Positions 24,296 to 36,039 of a stretch of 64,000 nt of DNA are shown piece by piece. The translations under genes and the position numbers were made by a program. Source of the DNA: Chalara sp. BL73 (lineage: Eukaryota > Ascomycota > Leotiomycetes > Helotiales). Where the stretch lies: assembly GCA_918026815.1 (NCBI GenBank), contig CAKJVC010000147.1, forward strand, positions 62,001-126,000, in the 5' to 3' direction. Every line of letters begins with the position of its first letter. The first letter of the stretch is position 1. The notes beneath the pieces were generated by a model, which saw only the letters and a list, made by a program, of their open reading frames with translations, was not told the origin of the DNA and searched no databases.

Positions 24296-24660
24296 GCTTG
24301 CTATTCTTGATCTTGTAAATGAAACTCCTCACTATGTACTGACGGAGACGGACGAGATACAGGGAGGAAATGGAATTATATAAACGCTCGGGCGAGCATC
24401 AGAAACTGGTAAAGAGAGGTTCTCCAAGCACTAGCTTGTCCCGCGTTCGGAGCTCAACGACAGGCCAAAAAAAAAAAGGAAAGGTAGAAATTATCATTGC
24501 GTGTTACTACTGGAAGAGTGGAATGGTGGAGCATCCAAGAGCGCGATCCAGAACTGCTTGTCCTAAGCCTTTTTCCTGCAGCTCCGTGAACAAGAGCCCA
24601 TAAGATGTACATGATCCCCCCTCGCTGTGATGTGATTGCTAAAAACTTTGATATGCTCGA

Positions 24661-24976
24661 GATAAGGAAAGTTAACAGCAAGAGACTGGGGTCGTGGTAG
24701 GCTCGACAACAACCCCGTTTGATTGGTTATGTGCAGATAGATAAGGGCGCCCTGATTTCCCCATGCATGTCGCACCGCAATCATAGTTCGCCCGGCAAAG
24801 TGAACTGGCGCTAGTATATATGATCCCGATAAGCACAACGGGATGAGGCGTGTCATAAATTTTATCTTTGAAAATAAGTCAGAACCCGGCCAATGATGTC
24901 AATGATAAGAAGCCGCAGAGGCCCCTAACCCCATCCAGAAGGCTTGTTTGGAATGCTTGGCATCATTGGCCCTATC
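24661..24976. promoter_or_regulatory. Cluster of GATA-factor sites upstream of DUR3
   Basis: HGATAR sites on either strand start near 24661, 24736, 24740, 24828, 24863 (inverted), 24904 and 24973 (inverted). That is seven in about 315 bp, 370-680 bp before the DUR3 start codon; two overlap in AGATAGATAA. About one would be expected by chance. In ascomycetes, AreA/NIT2 GATA factors activate nitrogen-scavenging genes such as urea permease through clustered sites. Confidence 0.55.
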
Positions 24977-25714
24977 GTGGGGTTTGTCCTATGGGGAACT
25001 TTATTCTAACCTTGTTGATCATGAAATATGTGTTTCACCCGTCTCCAAGAGCGATGCAAGTCCGCTTTTCAAATCAAAAATCAGATACGCATGGGAGTGG
25101 TAGCCCAGTAACAAATCAAGCTCCGTTCCAAGGAACAATGGGCTGGAACTGTCCCGCATGCACCTCGTGGGAGGTTCCTGTGCTCTTAGTTCATAGCTCA
25201 TGTCACTGGAAGTCCCTCCAATCTCAGGCGTGGAGATGAGGATGAACATGAGATCCTGCGAGTTTGCCAAAACGCAGCTAGTGGGAGTATCAGATCTTGT
25301 TAGCACACCGCTATTAGCAAATTAATGTCAAACTCTAAGTTATAATCAGCTTGCCAGAGCAACAAGAAGCCTCAAAAGGTTGGTGTGCGCAGCACCTTGT
25401 TAAGTTTAATTGGCCATGCTGCAACCATATCCTGGTATTTCAATCTCGCATCTTACCGTACTGCTGGGTGCTGGCCCGTTAGCAGTTGTGGTACGTGGGA
25501 TGTGAACCTGGCATATGTTTCTGGAGAAGCTGTGGAAAACCCAATGCGATCCGAAATAAAGTCAAGTTCGACGAGAACATGAAAATAGTATGATTTAGAA
25601 AAGTGCTGCTCTGTAATGCTTTGAATCACGTAAACTTCAATAGCTCCTACATGCAATATAGCTACGCCAACAATCGACTACGAGTATAAATTCCACCACT
25701 TCAGCCCTTGACAC

Positions 25715-25752
25715 GGCGTCCCGGGCATTCGGGAGTGGGGACTCCCCCGAAT
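25715..25752. repeat. GC-rich imperfect hairpin downstream of Cys-rich gene
   Basis: GGCGTCCCGGGC at 25715-25726 is followed by ATTCGGGAGT (25727) and, after GGGG, ACTCCCCCGAAT (to 25752), which pairs with it apart from two extra C. The 12-mer and the ATTCGGG/CCCGAAT arms are shared with the hairpin at 15044. It lies about 115 nt past the stop codon of the minus-strand Cys-rich gene. Confidence 0.5.
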
Positions 25753-25865
25753 ACCCCAAGTAAAGACACATACTGCTTATCTTTCATAAGATACATTTGT
25801 GCATTGCCAAACTTTCGATAACTTCAGCATAAGGCTCTTTTCGCCACAAAACCATTCCAAAAGAT

Positions 25866-26988
25866 TTATGCAGGCACACATCTACAGACTTGCGTTTCAG
25901 ATTCCCAGCGAGGGATGAACCCAGGAAAACATGTTGTTGCTGCTAGACATATGAACTCAGGAGAATTCAGGATTGGCTCGCATGCACATTTGCTGTTGCC
26001 CTCATTCCATACAGGCTGTAGGTCAGTGGCGCAGGTTGTCAACCGTTTGCAAACAACTTCAGGCTCAGGAGAGCATGAACATGTTTTTGTGTAATTGTCC
26101 CAGACTGGTGGTCCTTGGATATAATGCGTATGATTGAGACAAATATCCTTCTCTGCCATACAGCTACACTTCCCTGTTGCGGGATTGATGAAGAGGGGCG
26201 AGGAACTGGTACAGCGAATGGGGCAGGGCAAAACATGAGCATTTTGGACGCACCGTCCTGGACTCTCTTCGGTGCTATCGATCCAGTGGGAGTCTTCTTT
26301 GCATTTCGGGAAACAAACAGCAAAGTTTGGATCTTTCTCACATTTGCACTTTCCGGTATCTAGGTCGATCACAAGAACATGCCCTTCCCTACACTTGATC
26401 GCACAAGGCAGAGGTTCAGCGTTCTTCTTGCATGTGCACCCACCATCTGGAAATTGGACTGTGTGATATCCTACTGAACATTTTGCCAGACAGATAGGTT
26501 CTGGAGCCGAAATCGTGGTAGCAGTCGGCACTGCCTCTCGTGGTGCAAAAGTAGGTATGGGCTCGCCAGAGAGCCTCTGCCCTTTCGACGTCTTTGTGGG
26601 TGGGCTCGCAGTCTCTTTTACAGCAGGCGGGAGATCAATTGGATAAGGCTCCAGTCCAGGTATCCATCGACAGCCACATTTCCCTGTCACCGTGCCATAT
26701 ATGACCTCCTGTTCAGCGATGCACGCCCAGTCTGTACATGGCTTTACGGGAGGACAAACGCATTTTAGAAGGGCGAAATCCCAGAACGAAATTTCCGTCC
26801 CTGGGCATTTGATTTTCGGACAGGGATTGGGAACTGGAGAGATATTCGGCTTCAAAACTATAAATTATGTCAGTCGTTCTATTCAAAGGATATTCGAGGC
26901 GATACTTGCGTCCAGCTGTATTGTCTGGTGCGGGAAAGGCAAGCAGCTCTCTTACTGCTAATGATAGAAATAACAACGGAAACCACAT
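25866..26988 (-). CDS. Secreted protein with tandem Cys-rich repeats
   Basis: Two exons, 26910-26988 and 25866-26857, give 356 aa. The N-terminus is a clear signal peptide (MWFPLLFLSLAV, then ELLAFPAP). The rest has about nine repeats of 25-45 residues on the plan C-x(3-5)-C-x(12-18)-C-x-C, with a Gly or Lys before the third Cys. One repeat (near residue 260) lacks a cysteine, and another ends in a single Cys. A Pro/Thr/Ser-rich linker separates repeats two and three. The sole intron must be GC-AG: only the donor GCAAGT at 26909 keeps the phase; the GT two bases on gives a frameshift. Branch GACTGAC and acceptor TATAG are normal. I do not recognise the family. An apoplastic or cell-wall role, possibly effector-like, is inferred from the signal peptide and cysteines only. 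Confidence 0.75.
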
Positions 26989-28704
26989 CTTGTGTTAAAT
27001 TCTGCCGTTTAAGTACCAAAACACAACAGAAATGAGGTGATAGCGGCCATAGATTCGCACTCCTGTCCCAGCATATAAGACTCTTCCTTCGTCCAAGAAC
27101 ACGCAAGCAGCAACACAGGCTACTCGGAATATGAAGCTCGGCACCATACAGTTCCTTACCTCCTTGCTTCCAAGAGAGCTCGTATTACATAGGCTGAAGC
27201 TAGAGTGAAGCATTTGCAGAAAACTTCTGGCTGCTCGAATGTTCATCTCCTCAGGAATGTCTTGGCACATCCGGGAAATGATTTTAGCCTCACAGATATT
27301 GATCTGCATGACCACAGATCCTCCTCCTCATTTTTTGAAGGAGAGATACGATTGGAGAGTAAAGAAGGTGGCCAAGATCTGATGGAATGAATATGTCTTC
27401 GGGATCTAATATGGTAGAATTGCGCTTTTGTTGTCCTGTAGGACAATATGTTCCACAACTGTCAGCATGAGAACCATTCTACGTGGCACTCCGCATTTAT
27501 CTATGATTGATGGCATGGCATCTATGGCTCAATTGCTGGACTATTTATAAATATCAATTGAAGTTTAGAGCAGACGTCCAGTTCCGATTCACGGCATCTC
27601 TTCTCGCCTTGAGAACGGATTTGCGGTTTCTACGTAGAACAAGAGCATCGTCACAGCTTAGATAGTCTCTTGTGAGCACTGAAGCTAACAAAAAGAATCC
27701 AATCAAAATGGAGATATGAAATATTGGTCTTTAGGACAAATTTATAATATAAGGAAGAAATTTAAATGGATGAGCTTTTCGGCGGACTTGAAAAGCCACC
27801 AATATTGGTGTAATACCTGCTGGGCCGACGATCGGTAGGCGAATAGGTACTGTTGCAACGCCGCTCCCCAGTATAAGCTAAAAAGTTCTTGAGAGGGTGC
27901 TTCACAATTGTTGTAGTGTTAGATAGCACGTCCGTAGATTAGCATATTCCATATCCAGGATGCGTGCGCTTTGAATTATCTCGAACTACTTTCATGTTCT
28001 TCTGCCGACTAGGGACCACAAAACGGAAGTGCTTCTCGCTAACCCTTTAACCTTCCCCTACCTTTGACAGCAGCAGCGCCGGCAGTTTGAGATGCGAATA
28101 GCATGAGAGTGCATAGAATGTGTTCAATTTCTTCCCCGGCAAGGGCTTCCGTACGTCATTCGAGCCTGGGTGCAGCCCACTTTTACTCAGCCCTGTCAAA
28201 CGTGCTTTTAAGGATGCATAGGCAGATAGGCCGTGCTCGTTGGAGGGTAGGTAGAAGTCGTGATAGGAAACCGCCTTTAAAATGGAAATTCTTGCCGTCC
28301 GGTTGCGATTTCTGGAAACTGATGGATTGGTCGAAGCCCCTTTCACCTCTTAGGTCAACTGGATTTTCTAGCCTCAATAATCGTCCGAGTCCGTCGGTAC
28401 CAAGCTCGCTGTCCCAGGTAGCATTACGGTGCAGTACAAAGACACCAAGTCAGATGGTCGTCTCGGCCATCGCGGCTTCGAGTTCCGTCCAGTGGCTTAG
28501 GGTACCTACATCATTGCAGAATATATCTTGGTTGTCACTATGTTAAGTCCCTCATAAATCAATCAAATGGTCGGTGCCGATGCGGGACCATGATATGTCC
28601 GAACATCCGTGCTTGGCATCGCTTTTCTTCAGCCTTGTCAGTTGTACAAGGTCTACATTACATATCAAGGAGAGCTAACCACGCTGCACCTCGTTCCACA
28701 TGCC
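26989..28704. other. Intergenic between divergent genes, with possible minus-strand coding fragment
   Basis: 1.7 kb between the Cys-rich gene (leftward) and the second Zn2Cys6 gene (rightward). On the minus strand at about 28047-28450 two overlapping frames look partly coding (Gly/Arg/Phe-rich) but have no ATG, no splice plan and no recognisable domain. Otherwise promoter sequence with no clear motif. Confidence 0.35.
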
Positions 28705-31527
28705 ATGATGGGGTCTGACGACGAAAACAGTGGCAATGAACACCCTCACTCCGCTCACGGTTCGCCAGCGAGCTCGGTTGCAAAGTCAAAGTATCCTTCC
28801 TGCGATTTTTGCAGGCGTTTGAAGGTATAGTTAGACGTATCCCAAGTAATACAATGCAAGTGCTGAGGCTTCCCCTGACTACAGATCAAATGCGAGAGGC
28901 AAAGAGACGCAGAGCAATGTCACCAGTGTATTGCCCGCGATGCGGTGTGTACAACCACCATCAAGCCGAAGAAGCCACGAGCAAAACGGTATTGCGGAAA
29001 TACAACATCTACCACGGGGAATCTCGCTAAGTGATTATAGACAAGATCACCTCTTCTCGATAGAAAATCGCATACGCCAAATGGAATCGGTGATAGCGGC
29101 GAAACTTGAAGGCCCTGGTGGCCTAGACCCAGATGCAATGGAGCAAGGGGATTTCTCCAAACAAGTGGGAATATCTGATAACCTATCAATGGTTGTGGTC
29201 AATGAACAGGGAGGCTCACAATTTCTTGGTATGTGTGTCAGAACATAGCCTTGGGGTGTTTCTGAGAGACAGTAGGCTCATCCTCGGGCTTCTCGTTGTT
29301 CTCGCCTCGCGGCCTTCAATGGATATCGAAGAAGACTGGGAACCAGAATTTGGAGAAACTCATAATGCAGATCAGGCAGCTTGATCCGGGTACTTGGGAT
29401 CATGGGAGTTGGAGTAGATTCGTACGCTACATTGCCCAAGCATTTCACTTGATATAATACCCGCCAACCACAGGCGTTGCTAACTTTACTTTCCTACAGC
29501 TCAATGTTGCCTGGCACCCTCTACCAGAGGGTATGAGAGAGCCAATTCCCAAAAGAGAAATAGCTCTACAATATGTAGAACGTAGGTGGTTCTCAATTTA
29601 ATGGTAGATCAGAGCCTTGTCCACTGACCTAATAGAATTTTTTTCAAACTTCAATACGGTATTTCCCCTCTTCACCCGAGAGATTTTCGATGCCAGATTC
29701 GAGCGGCAGTACTCGGGAAACCCGCCCACGGAAATAAGTTGGTACGCATGCTTAAATATGATCCTCGCCATTGGATGTGCTATGGAGGATTCTTGTTACT
29801 CTATGACAAATATTTCCAACTCATTAAGTAACCTAATGAGCCCTGAGTCACTTCCTGCAAAATACTTAGCAAATGCCACAAGCATGTTGATCGACCTGCA
29901 GTTTGGACATGCGGACCTGATGTCAGTTCAGGCACTTGTAGCCATGGCAAGTGAAGTGTCGGTAGTCATGAGAGGCAATAACTGACATATAATAGACCGT
30001 CATGCTTCAAGGGACATCAAACCCTATGGCAACATATAATTTAGTGGCTATTGCAGCAAGATTAGGGCACGCTATTGGCCTTCATCGATGGTTGGATGAT
30101 TTTGGGCTAACTGCGCAGCAAAGTGAAGAACGAAGAAATGTATTCTGGCTATTGTATATCATAGACAAAAATATTTGCATCGAAACTGGACGGCCATCAG
30201 CGATTCATGATCAAGATATAGGAATCGCCCTGCCAAAGGAGGAACCTGATCAGTTTTGGCCTAATGGGGCTCGCGTTTACAACACCTTTCTCATTTGGGC
30301 AAAACTAGCTATGGTAGAAAGTCGAGTCTACAGCGAGCTCTATTCTACTAGGTCTCGGACAAGGACTGTCCTCCAAAGACTACAATCAATCGGCAAGTTG
30401 GACAATGAGCTAAACAAGATCCGAGAATCTATTCCTTTAGAGATCCGACCAGAAAGAAAAATCAACTGTGATGAACGACAACTTCTGCCAGTCATCCTTC
30501 TTCACCATTCATACTATAATTGCCTCACTGCAATTCATAGAGTTTCAATATATCATGGACCGTGGACGAGTGACCCCTCTGATAAAAAAATACCGAATCA
30601 TAGTGTCCAATTGAATCCACGTGTCTACCTGAGTGAAGAGATATGTGTTGCTGCTGCGCGCCAGGCAATCTCTACCTTGGATTACTTGGAGCAGGAACTG
30701 TCTCCAATGACTTGGTAAGTCGTTTGTCGGTGGAGAAATAATCCTCGCAAGATCTAACTGAAAATTGACAGGCTTGCCGTATCTCAACCAAGTTCTGCCG
30801 CACTGACATTGTTTGCCAACATCCTTCAGCATCCGGAAGACCCTAATGCAGCATCTGACCTCGCCCTCATATCTCGTATCATATCGATATTAGGCCAAAT
30901 GTGCGCTACAGGACGAGTGCAGTAAGTAAACTGGCGGAGTCGTTTTCCTGGTCCCAGATTATTTCATGAGCCACTCTGCTTGTCTAGTGAGGGAGAGACT
31001 TCAAACGGGGAATCATCCTTTCAGTAGTGCTATAGAGATAAGAGAGACGCTCATGGACTATGTCTGCGCTCCAAGAGATATTGCTTAATGTCTTGACTGA
31101 CCTCCCCGTGTCGTAGCATGGCAACAGGTGCCTTGATGATCTTCCAAGAATTATATCGTATTGCTCAGCATTTCCTCGCGACAGAGATGCAAGCACAAGC
31201 GGAACGGCTCAAGGAGCCGGCCGCCAACAAGGTTCGTATTTTCATCTAACATCACGCTTCTCGACTGCGTTCAATTCTTCAGATTAAAAAAAGCGCTAAT
31301 GTAAATTAATTCTATAGGTACAGCAAATGGTACAAGAAATTGAGAATTTCTCTCTCCCACCGGATTTTCGCTACCCAAATCAATACTCGCAAGACGGAAC
31401 GTTCAATGATAATATGTTAATGCTTATGGGACCGCAAGAAGGGTTTCCTGTTGATATGGGAGACCACTTCACCACGCCAGAGGGCGGATGGTACAATCCG
31501 AGTGATGTACAAAATGGGTTTATGTAA
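28705..31527 (+). CDS. Zn2Cys6 transcription factor with fungal-specific middle domain
   Basis: Eleven exons are proposed: 28705-28824, 28885-28988, 29041-29228, 29273-29421, 29500-29581, 29636-29946, 29996-30714, 30772-30921, 30988-31023, 31117-31231 and 31318-31527 (727 aa, all in phase). Cysteines 33, 36, 43, 52, 55 and 62 form the zinc cluster (C-x2-C-x6-C-x8-C-x2-C-x6-C), split by intron 1. Next come FSIENRIRQME, a likely dimer helix, and the GSSSGFSLFSPRGLQWI motif that begins the regulatory part. The middle domain has PLFTREIFDARF, ALVAMTVMLQGTSNP and RRNVFWLLYIIDK. The intron at 29947-29995 is GC-AG (GCAAGT). Exons 9 and 10 (30988-31231) are the least certain; another acceptor at 30991 would give a frame that soon meets a stop. 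Neighbours do not reveal a target. The second ATG at 28708 would serve equally. Confidence 0.82.
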
Positions 31528-34339
31528 GCACTTAATACGGTACTCTAATATAAAGGATACAAAGGTAAATGAAAAGTTAGAGGTTGCAGGTTCTGGAGGA
31601 AGGGGTGGTTAGGCGGGTGTATACAGGCGCGGCGTTTTGTGAAGCTAATCGAATGGACGGGAGGTATACCTGAGACGTTTGGAGGATTTTTACATACAAA
31701 GGATGAGTATAAGACACAGAATTCATCTCACCTCTCTAATCCGTTCTCTCTCTTCTCTCGTCTTATATTACTTCCCAACAACCATTTTCCGCCCAGAACA
31801 CAGAGTGTCAAAGCCAGCCATTCTCTTCCTATTCGGAGGATCACGACCCTCCGTTTACTCAGCATTGTGGAAATACAGCCCGGAGATACGAGGCATCAGC
31901 AGCATAGGCATATCAAGGGAGGCCCGCCGGCCGGACGGCTCTAAAAATGGGGATTTCGCGCCTTCATGCGGTCAGGGAAATGAATGCTATCCGAGTGTTC
32001 CGGTGCTATTTCACCCGGCTCTTCTTTCTTCTTTTATCTAAATTCCGCTATTCTGCGCGTACGGAACGTGAAATAATGGCACGCTATATTTAGGCAACCA
32101 ACTGTCCAAGCATAGTGACGTTGGTCCTGGATGTAGGTGGTGGTGTGGTCTAAGGAGCCAAGAAATTTTCGCATGTGAAAGATTCTTAAATGGGAAGAGC
32201 AGGGATATTTCGTCAATAGTTAGACACTATTGTTTTACCACCAGAAATATCAACGCTCTCGCCTAACTGGTTGGGGAGGTTTTTTGATGGCGTTCCTGCG
32301 TGGAAGTTTTCTTACTTCTGGCAGCGTAACATATGCTCTGATCTATTATATTGATTCCTCCGCGTCAACATATATACATGCGTTCTATCCGTAGGAAAGT
32401 GATTCAGGGGTAAAATAGAATCTCGCCGTTCTACTTCGAGCCGAGAAGCCCATTTGGCGCCACAAGGTAAGAGCATCAAGGTCTCCACCAGTGCGTCCCA
32501 ACTCTTCGTTTTACCTCATGCGAAGGCGTACGGTTTGTACAAGGGCCACAAGCCAACTGCCCTTAGGTACTTCTTTATATGCAAATTTCTTGTCGTCCCA
32601 AAACTTGCACTGCTCGGCTGGAAACTTGCACTCTCCTTCCCGCTCCTCTAGTGGAGGAAGGGCGACTTGTTGAATGTTAGGCGAAACGCAACTTGAGGGC
32701 TCGATACAGGAAGGATCGCGACTGTCTCCAGCAGGCAGAGGGGTTGTCAAACCTGTCATACTCCAGACAAACCCTATAGGATTTAGGCAGGAATGCGGCG
32801 TCCGTAAGAGCTTGTTAGTTGAGCAGAGTGAACAAATGACGGTGTCCGCGTAGAAGAGGGTGAATTCGTGTCGTGAGGGTCATTTCAATGTCGAACCGGC
32901 TTATCAATGTGCCTTTGCGATTGCTCTAATTGCTAAGATCGATAACACTATCCAGTTACTTTAGAGTTTTGAGCTTCCAATTGAATTCGGCGGCGATGAA
33001 GACGCACATCTCAGCCCGGCTCGCAGCTTCGGTATAGTTAGCAGTGAGTTATGGTCAAAAGAAAAGCTTAGAGTAGCTTAGCAGACTTACAAGACCGGTA
33101 CCATTCTTGTTAAAACAAACCGACCTACGGGCCCTCGGATTCTGGTGCCATAGATCAGGCTCACCAGGAAATGAAAGGACAGTATCCTTTGTATTGTTAG
33201 GCATGCCGATGGTCATATTGGTGTAAAGTAGAGTACTTCAGCAGCCAAAGCGATAATCAGTCCTTCTGAGCAAAGCTACGGCAGAAGCCTAAGGTCGTTA
33301 CTCCAGGCTTTATATACTTGGCCACTGATAACTATCTAAAGCATGTTTGAGGTGTTGACAATTTCCAACAAGTTTAATAAAGCAAAGCTCATTGGTGGAG
33401 TTAGTCTGAGCCTCACCACAGAGCCGCAGCCATGGCTGATTATAGGGCAAAAATATTGCTGAAATGTTTTTCAGCCGGTAATACTTATTATTAATTTTAT
33501 ATATACATATCTCTATATATACGTCAAGCGAAGTGTAACCAAGCCTTTGGCTCTGTTTCTGAAAACGCACAGCTAAACCGTTTAAGGCAATATGCAAAGC
33601 CATTCTTCACTTGTGACAAATATAGTTAATATAGCAGCATGCAGACAAGAGCAAACATAGAGGTATAGCTTATTAATCGTGGTTCACTTGTGCCAGATGA
33701 TGCAGAGCCGTGCTGGCTGAATCAACCTCGCATTGCCAGTATAGACAGAAGAAAGGCAACTAACTAACAAAAGTAACAACCGACAACCAACCACCCTATA
33801 AGGATAGCTTTGGGGTCGTTATATACCTAAGTTTAATTGTATTATAAAGGCAACTATACCAGCCAAACCAGAACAGAGACTATATTAGACTTTGTTAATC
33901 AATCTTCTATATAGGATGATATGGAAAATGTATAGTGTATAGTTTAGTTGAAGTAAACCTTACACAGTTTTCCTTCCGGTTTCCGGCGAACAATTTATCA
34001 ACACGTTACTCTATAATCAGCTATGCTAACACGGTAAGAATGCTGGGATCCCTTAATATATTCGCCTCAATTCAGCACAAAACTTCCCGGACGGCAAGCA
34101 TACACAGTTAATAGAAGCTGAAGGAGCCGGGTAGGCTATTTTCAAGCACAGCTACCGAAAATCCCCCGGCAAAGCATTTTCTACTTTGTTTACTTGTGTA
34201 CGGCTGATGGATTCGAACCCCCATTGTGAAAGATGGGCCCCCTTTGCTATTGAATGATGATAGAGATGACGATTTTGTTAGCCCTCTATGGTGCTGCCCC
34301 CATCTAGGATCTAATTTGTGCCGTAGATACTGCCGTAGT
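31528..34339. other. Gene-poor, partly AT-rich region
   Basis: 2.8 kb without a recognisable gene. A minus-strand frame at 32511-32759 (82 codons, some Cys) has no motif. From about 33,300 to 34,030 the DNA is AT-rich with many TATATA and TTAATT runs and no long frames, as in decayed repeat DNA. Confidence 0.4.
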
Positions 34340-34639
34340 ATGGCCGACAAGGATAAGGTCATGAGGGCATGGTTTAATGAGGATGTGGGCTGGGGTGAAG
34401 ATCTTTTTGCAAAGACATTCAAAGACCTCGAGGATGAGTGGAAGCAGAAGGGCTACCCCAAGGTAGTCGACTGGGAGAGGGGCCCATTCAAAAATAGCTT
34501 CAAGGCGATCCGCAGTAGGCAATGGCAGCCTGAAAACTTGAGGCTCTATGCGAGAGAAGAAGAATATTCTGTGGGGCGAACGAATGATGTTTGGGGCGTT
34601 TCTAGGCCCCCTCGCCACGAGTCACGTAGAGCGTTCTAA
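34340..34639 (+). CDS. Hypothetical small charged protein
   Basis: An ATG-started frame of 99 codons. The product is hydrophilic and rich in W, K, R, E and D (for example VMRAWFNEDVGWGEDLF near the start and a YPKVVDWERGPFKNSF stretch). It has no signal peptide, membrane span or motif I know. Amino-acid composition is more protein-like than that of nearby frames, and the frame is also open upstream to 34226. It may be a small gene, or an exon or relic of a larger one in sparse DNA. Confidence 0.3.
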   Translation: MADKDKVMRAWFNEDVGWGEDLFAKTFKDLEDEWKQKGYPKVVDWERGPFKNSFKAIRSRQWQPENLRLYAREEEYSVGRTNDVWGVSRPPRHESRRAF

Positions 34640-35820
34640 CGAGGAATCAGATGGAGAGGTCGATTAGCCCAGTGCATTTGCCACATGTTCGAGAAGCTCT
34701 CAAAGTTTAGTTGTTCGAGTTTCCTTCGTATAAGCATGTCAAAGAATTTTAGAAGTCTTTTGTCAAACGGCAAAAAGCACATGCTTCTTGCCAAAGTACT
34801 ATTGCGCCTTATTTATCGTTCAACATCTTTGTTTAGTATCATCGAGAACCAATTTTTCCTTGGCGGCTACTAATGAGATCACAAGCCTTAATCGCGGGTT
34901 TGAGGACATGCCTCCCTCGTGGCCATAGTGGGTGCCATATGCTCTCCTTCTACAGAATATGTTCAATCTGGAATCGTGTGTAGGGTAGGTAGAATCGTTC
35001 AGCATTTGCTCCGTGAGCGTCAAGATCAACATACTGATTTCTAGACAACCAATTAGGGGATAATCAGAGCAAAGTTCTTGAAAAGCAGAACCATGATCTT
35101 AGTTTGAAGGAGCCTTAGCCATATCATTTTATTTTGCCTTATCCTGAAATTTGATAACATGAGAACACTTTATTCTTTCACTAGTTTTCTCAGTCAGCTC
35201 CACATGAGTAAGCGAGACCCCTTTTCCCAGTAGGTTTATTGTGTGAGAAACACCAAATGGTACAAAAAAGCAAACTAGAAAGCTATTTAACAATGTAAGA
35301 CGTAGTTTAATCACCCTGGAGACTGATATCGCCATGTATCCAAGTGTACCTAATCGGAATCATTGCCAAGCATATTGCCTCCTGCCAATCGCGGAGCTTT
35401 CAATACTCTAGGGTCTATGATGGGCGTTGGTGCTCTCTCTTCCTTTCTGTAGTTCCTGAGACTAACTGCTCTTCACTAGCTGGCTCAGTAATCCCTATAA
35501 AGCCATCTCTGATAGGGTGTTCGGTGTCATATTTATGGTAGATGGTAGGGATCAATGCCTTGTGGCACGTGGAAATCTGCTGCTAGGGAAGGAGTTGTAC
35601 CATTTTCTCCCTCGACTTCCCGGATCAGATCGTGGCCTCACACATGTCACGGCCAGCCTTCAAAGTCTCTAGAGAGAAAAGATGGAAATGATGGCGTAAG
35701 GGAAGCTTGAGCTTTGACCACATTGCGAGACGTGCTAACCTACCCCTGCGAAGATCAGGTCGCATCAACCGCGCACTCGCACCACAACTTGAATGTCCTA
35801 TTACAAGCATAAACAACGAT
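34640..35820. other. Intergenic, no gene recognised
   Basis: 1.2 kb of short frames on both strands. The stretch 35707-35820 is open in frame with COA4 but reads as an Arg-rich leader unlike the family, so it is taken as 5' leader. Confidence 0.45.
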
Positions 35821-36039
35821 ATGGCAGATCCTAATGCCTCTCCAATAGGGGATGATGACGAGCCAGATGAATGGGACAAGCGTATCGCCAATACTGGATG
35901 TGCCACGGAGAACACGAAGCTCAATGATTGCTTCTTTGAGAAAAAGGATTGGAGACTTTGCAAGAAGGAAATGGACCAGTTCAAGAGTTGCTGGAAGAAG
36001 CAGAGGAACGACGAGAGGACGAGCATGAAGGATGCGTGA
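35821..36039 (+). CDS. COA4: Cytochrome oxidase assembly factor COA4 (twin CX9C protein)
   Basis: Single exon, 72 aa, starting MADPNASPIGDDDEPDEWD. It carries an exact twin CX9C motif: C-ATENTKLND-C, then C-KKEMDQFKS-C. The DEWDKRI-x-NTGC lead-in and the FFEKKDW linker between the helices are typical of COA4 (Cmc3). Such proteins enter the mitochondrial intermembrane space through the Mia40 disulphide relay and fold as a helical hairpin with two disulphides. COA4 assists cytochrome c oxidase assembly. An in-frame extension to 35707 would add an Arg-rich 38-residue leader; the internal ATG at 35821 fits the family length better, because substrates of this pathway need no presequence. Confidence 0.85.
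   Translation: MADPNASPIGDDDEPDEWDKRIANTGCATENTKLNDCFFEKKDWRLCKKEMDQFKSCWKKQRNDERTSMKDA

Larger units (their letters stand above)
24296..25865. other. Intergenic: DUR3 promoter and 3' flank of Cys-rich gene
   Basis: No gene seen. Holds the GATA cluster and the GC-rich hairpin listed separately. Remaining frames are short and without motif. Confidence 0.5.

Noticed and set aside
29582..29607. 26-nt intron in the second Zn2Cys6 gene
   Set aside because: Too short to splice, and phase does not fit; the 54-nt intron ending at 29635 keeps phase.
34201..34260. tRNA-like B box (GGTTCGAATCC on the minus strand)
   Set aside because: The flanking T-stem does not pair and no anticodon arm or acceptor stem could be drawn; at best a relic.
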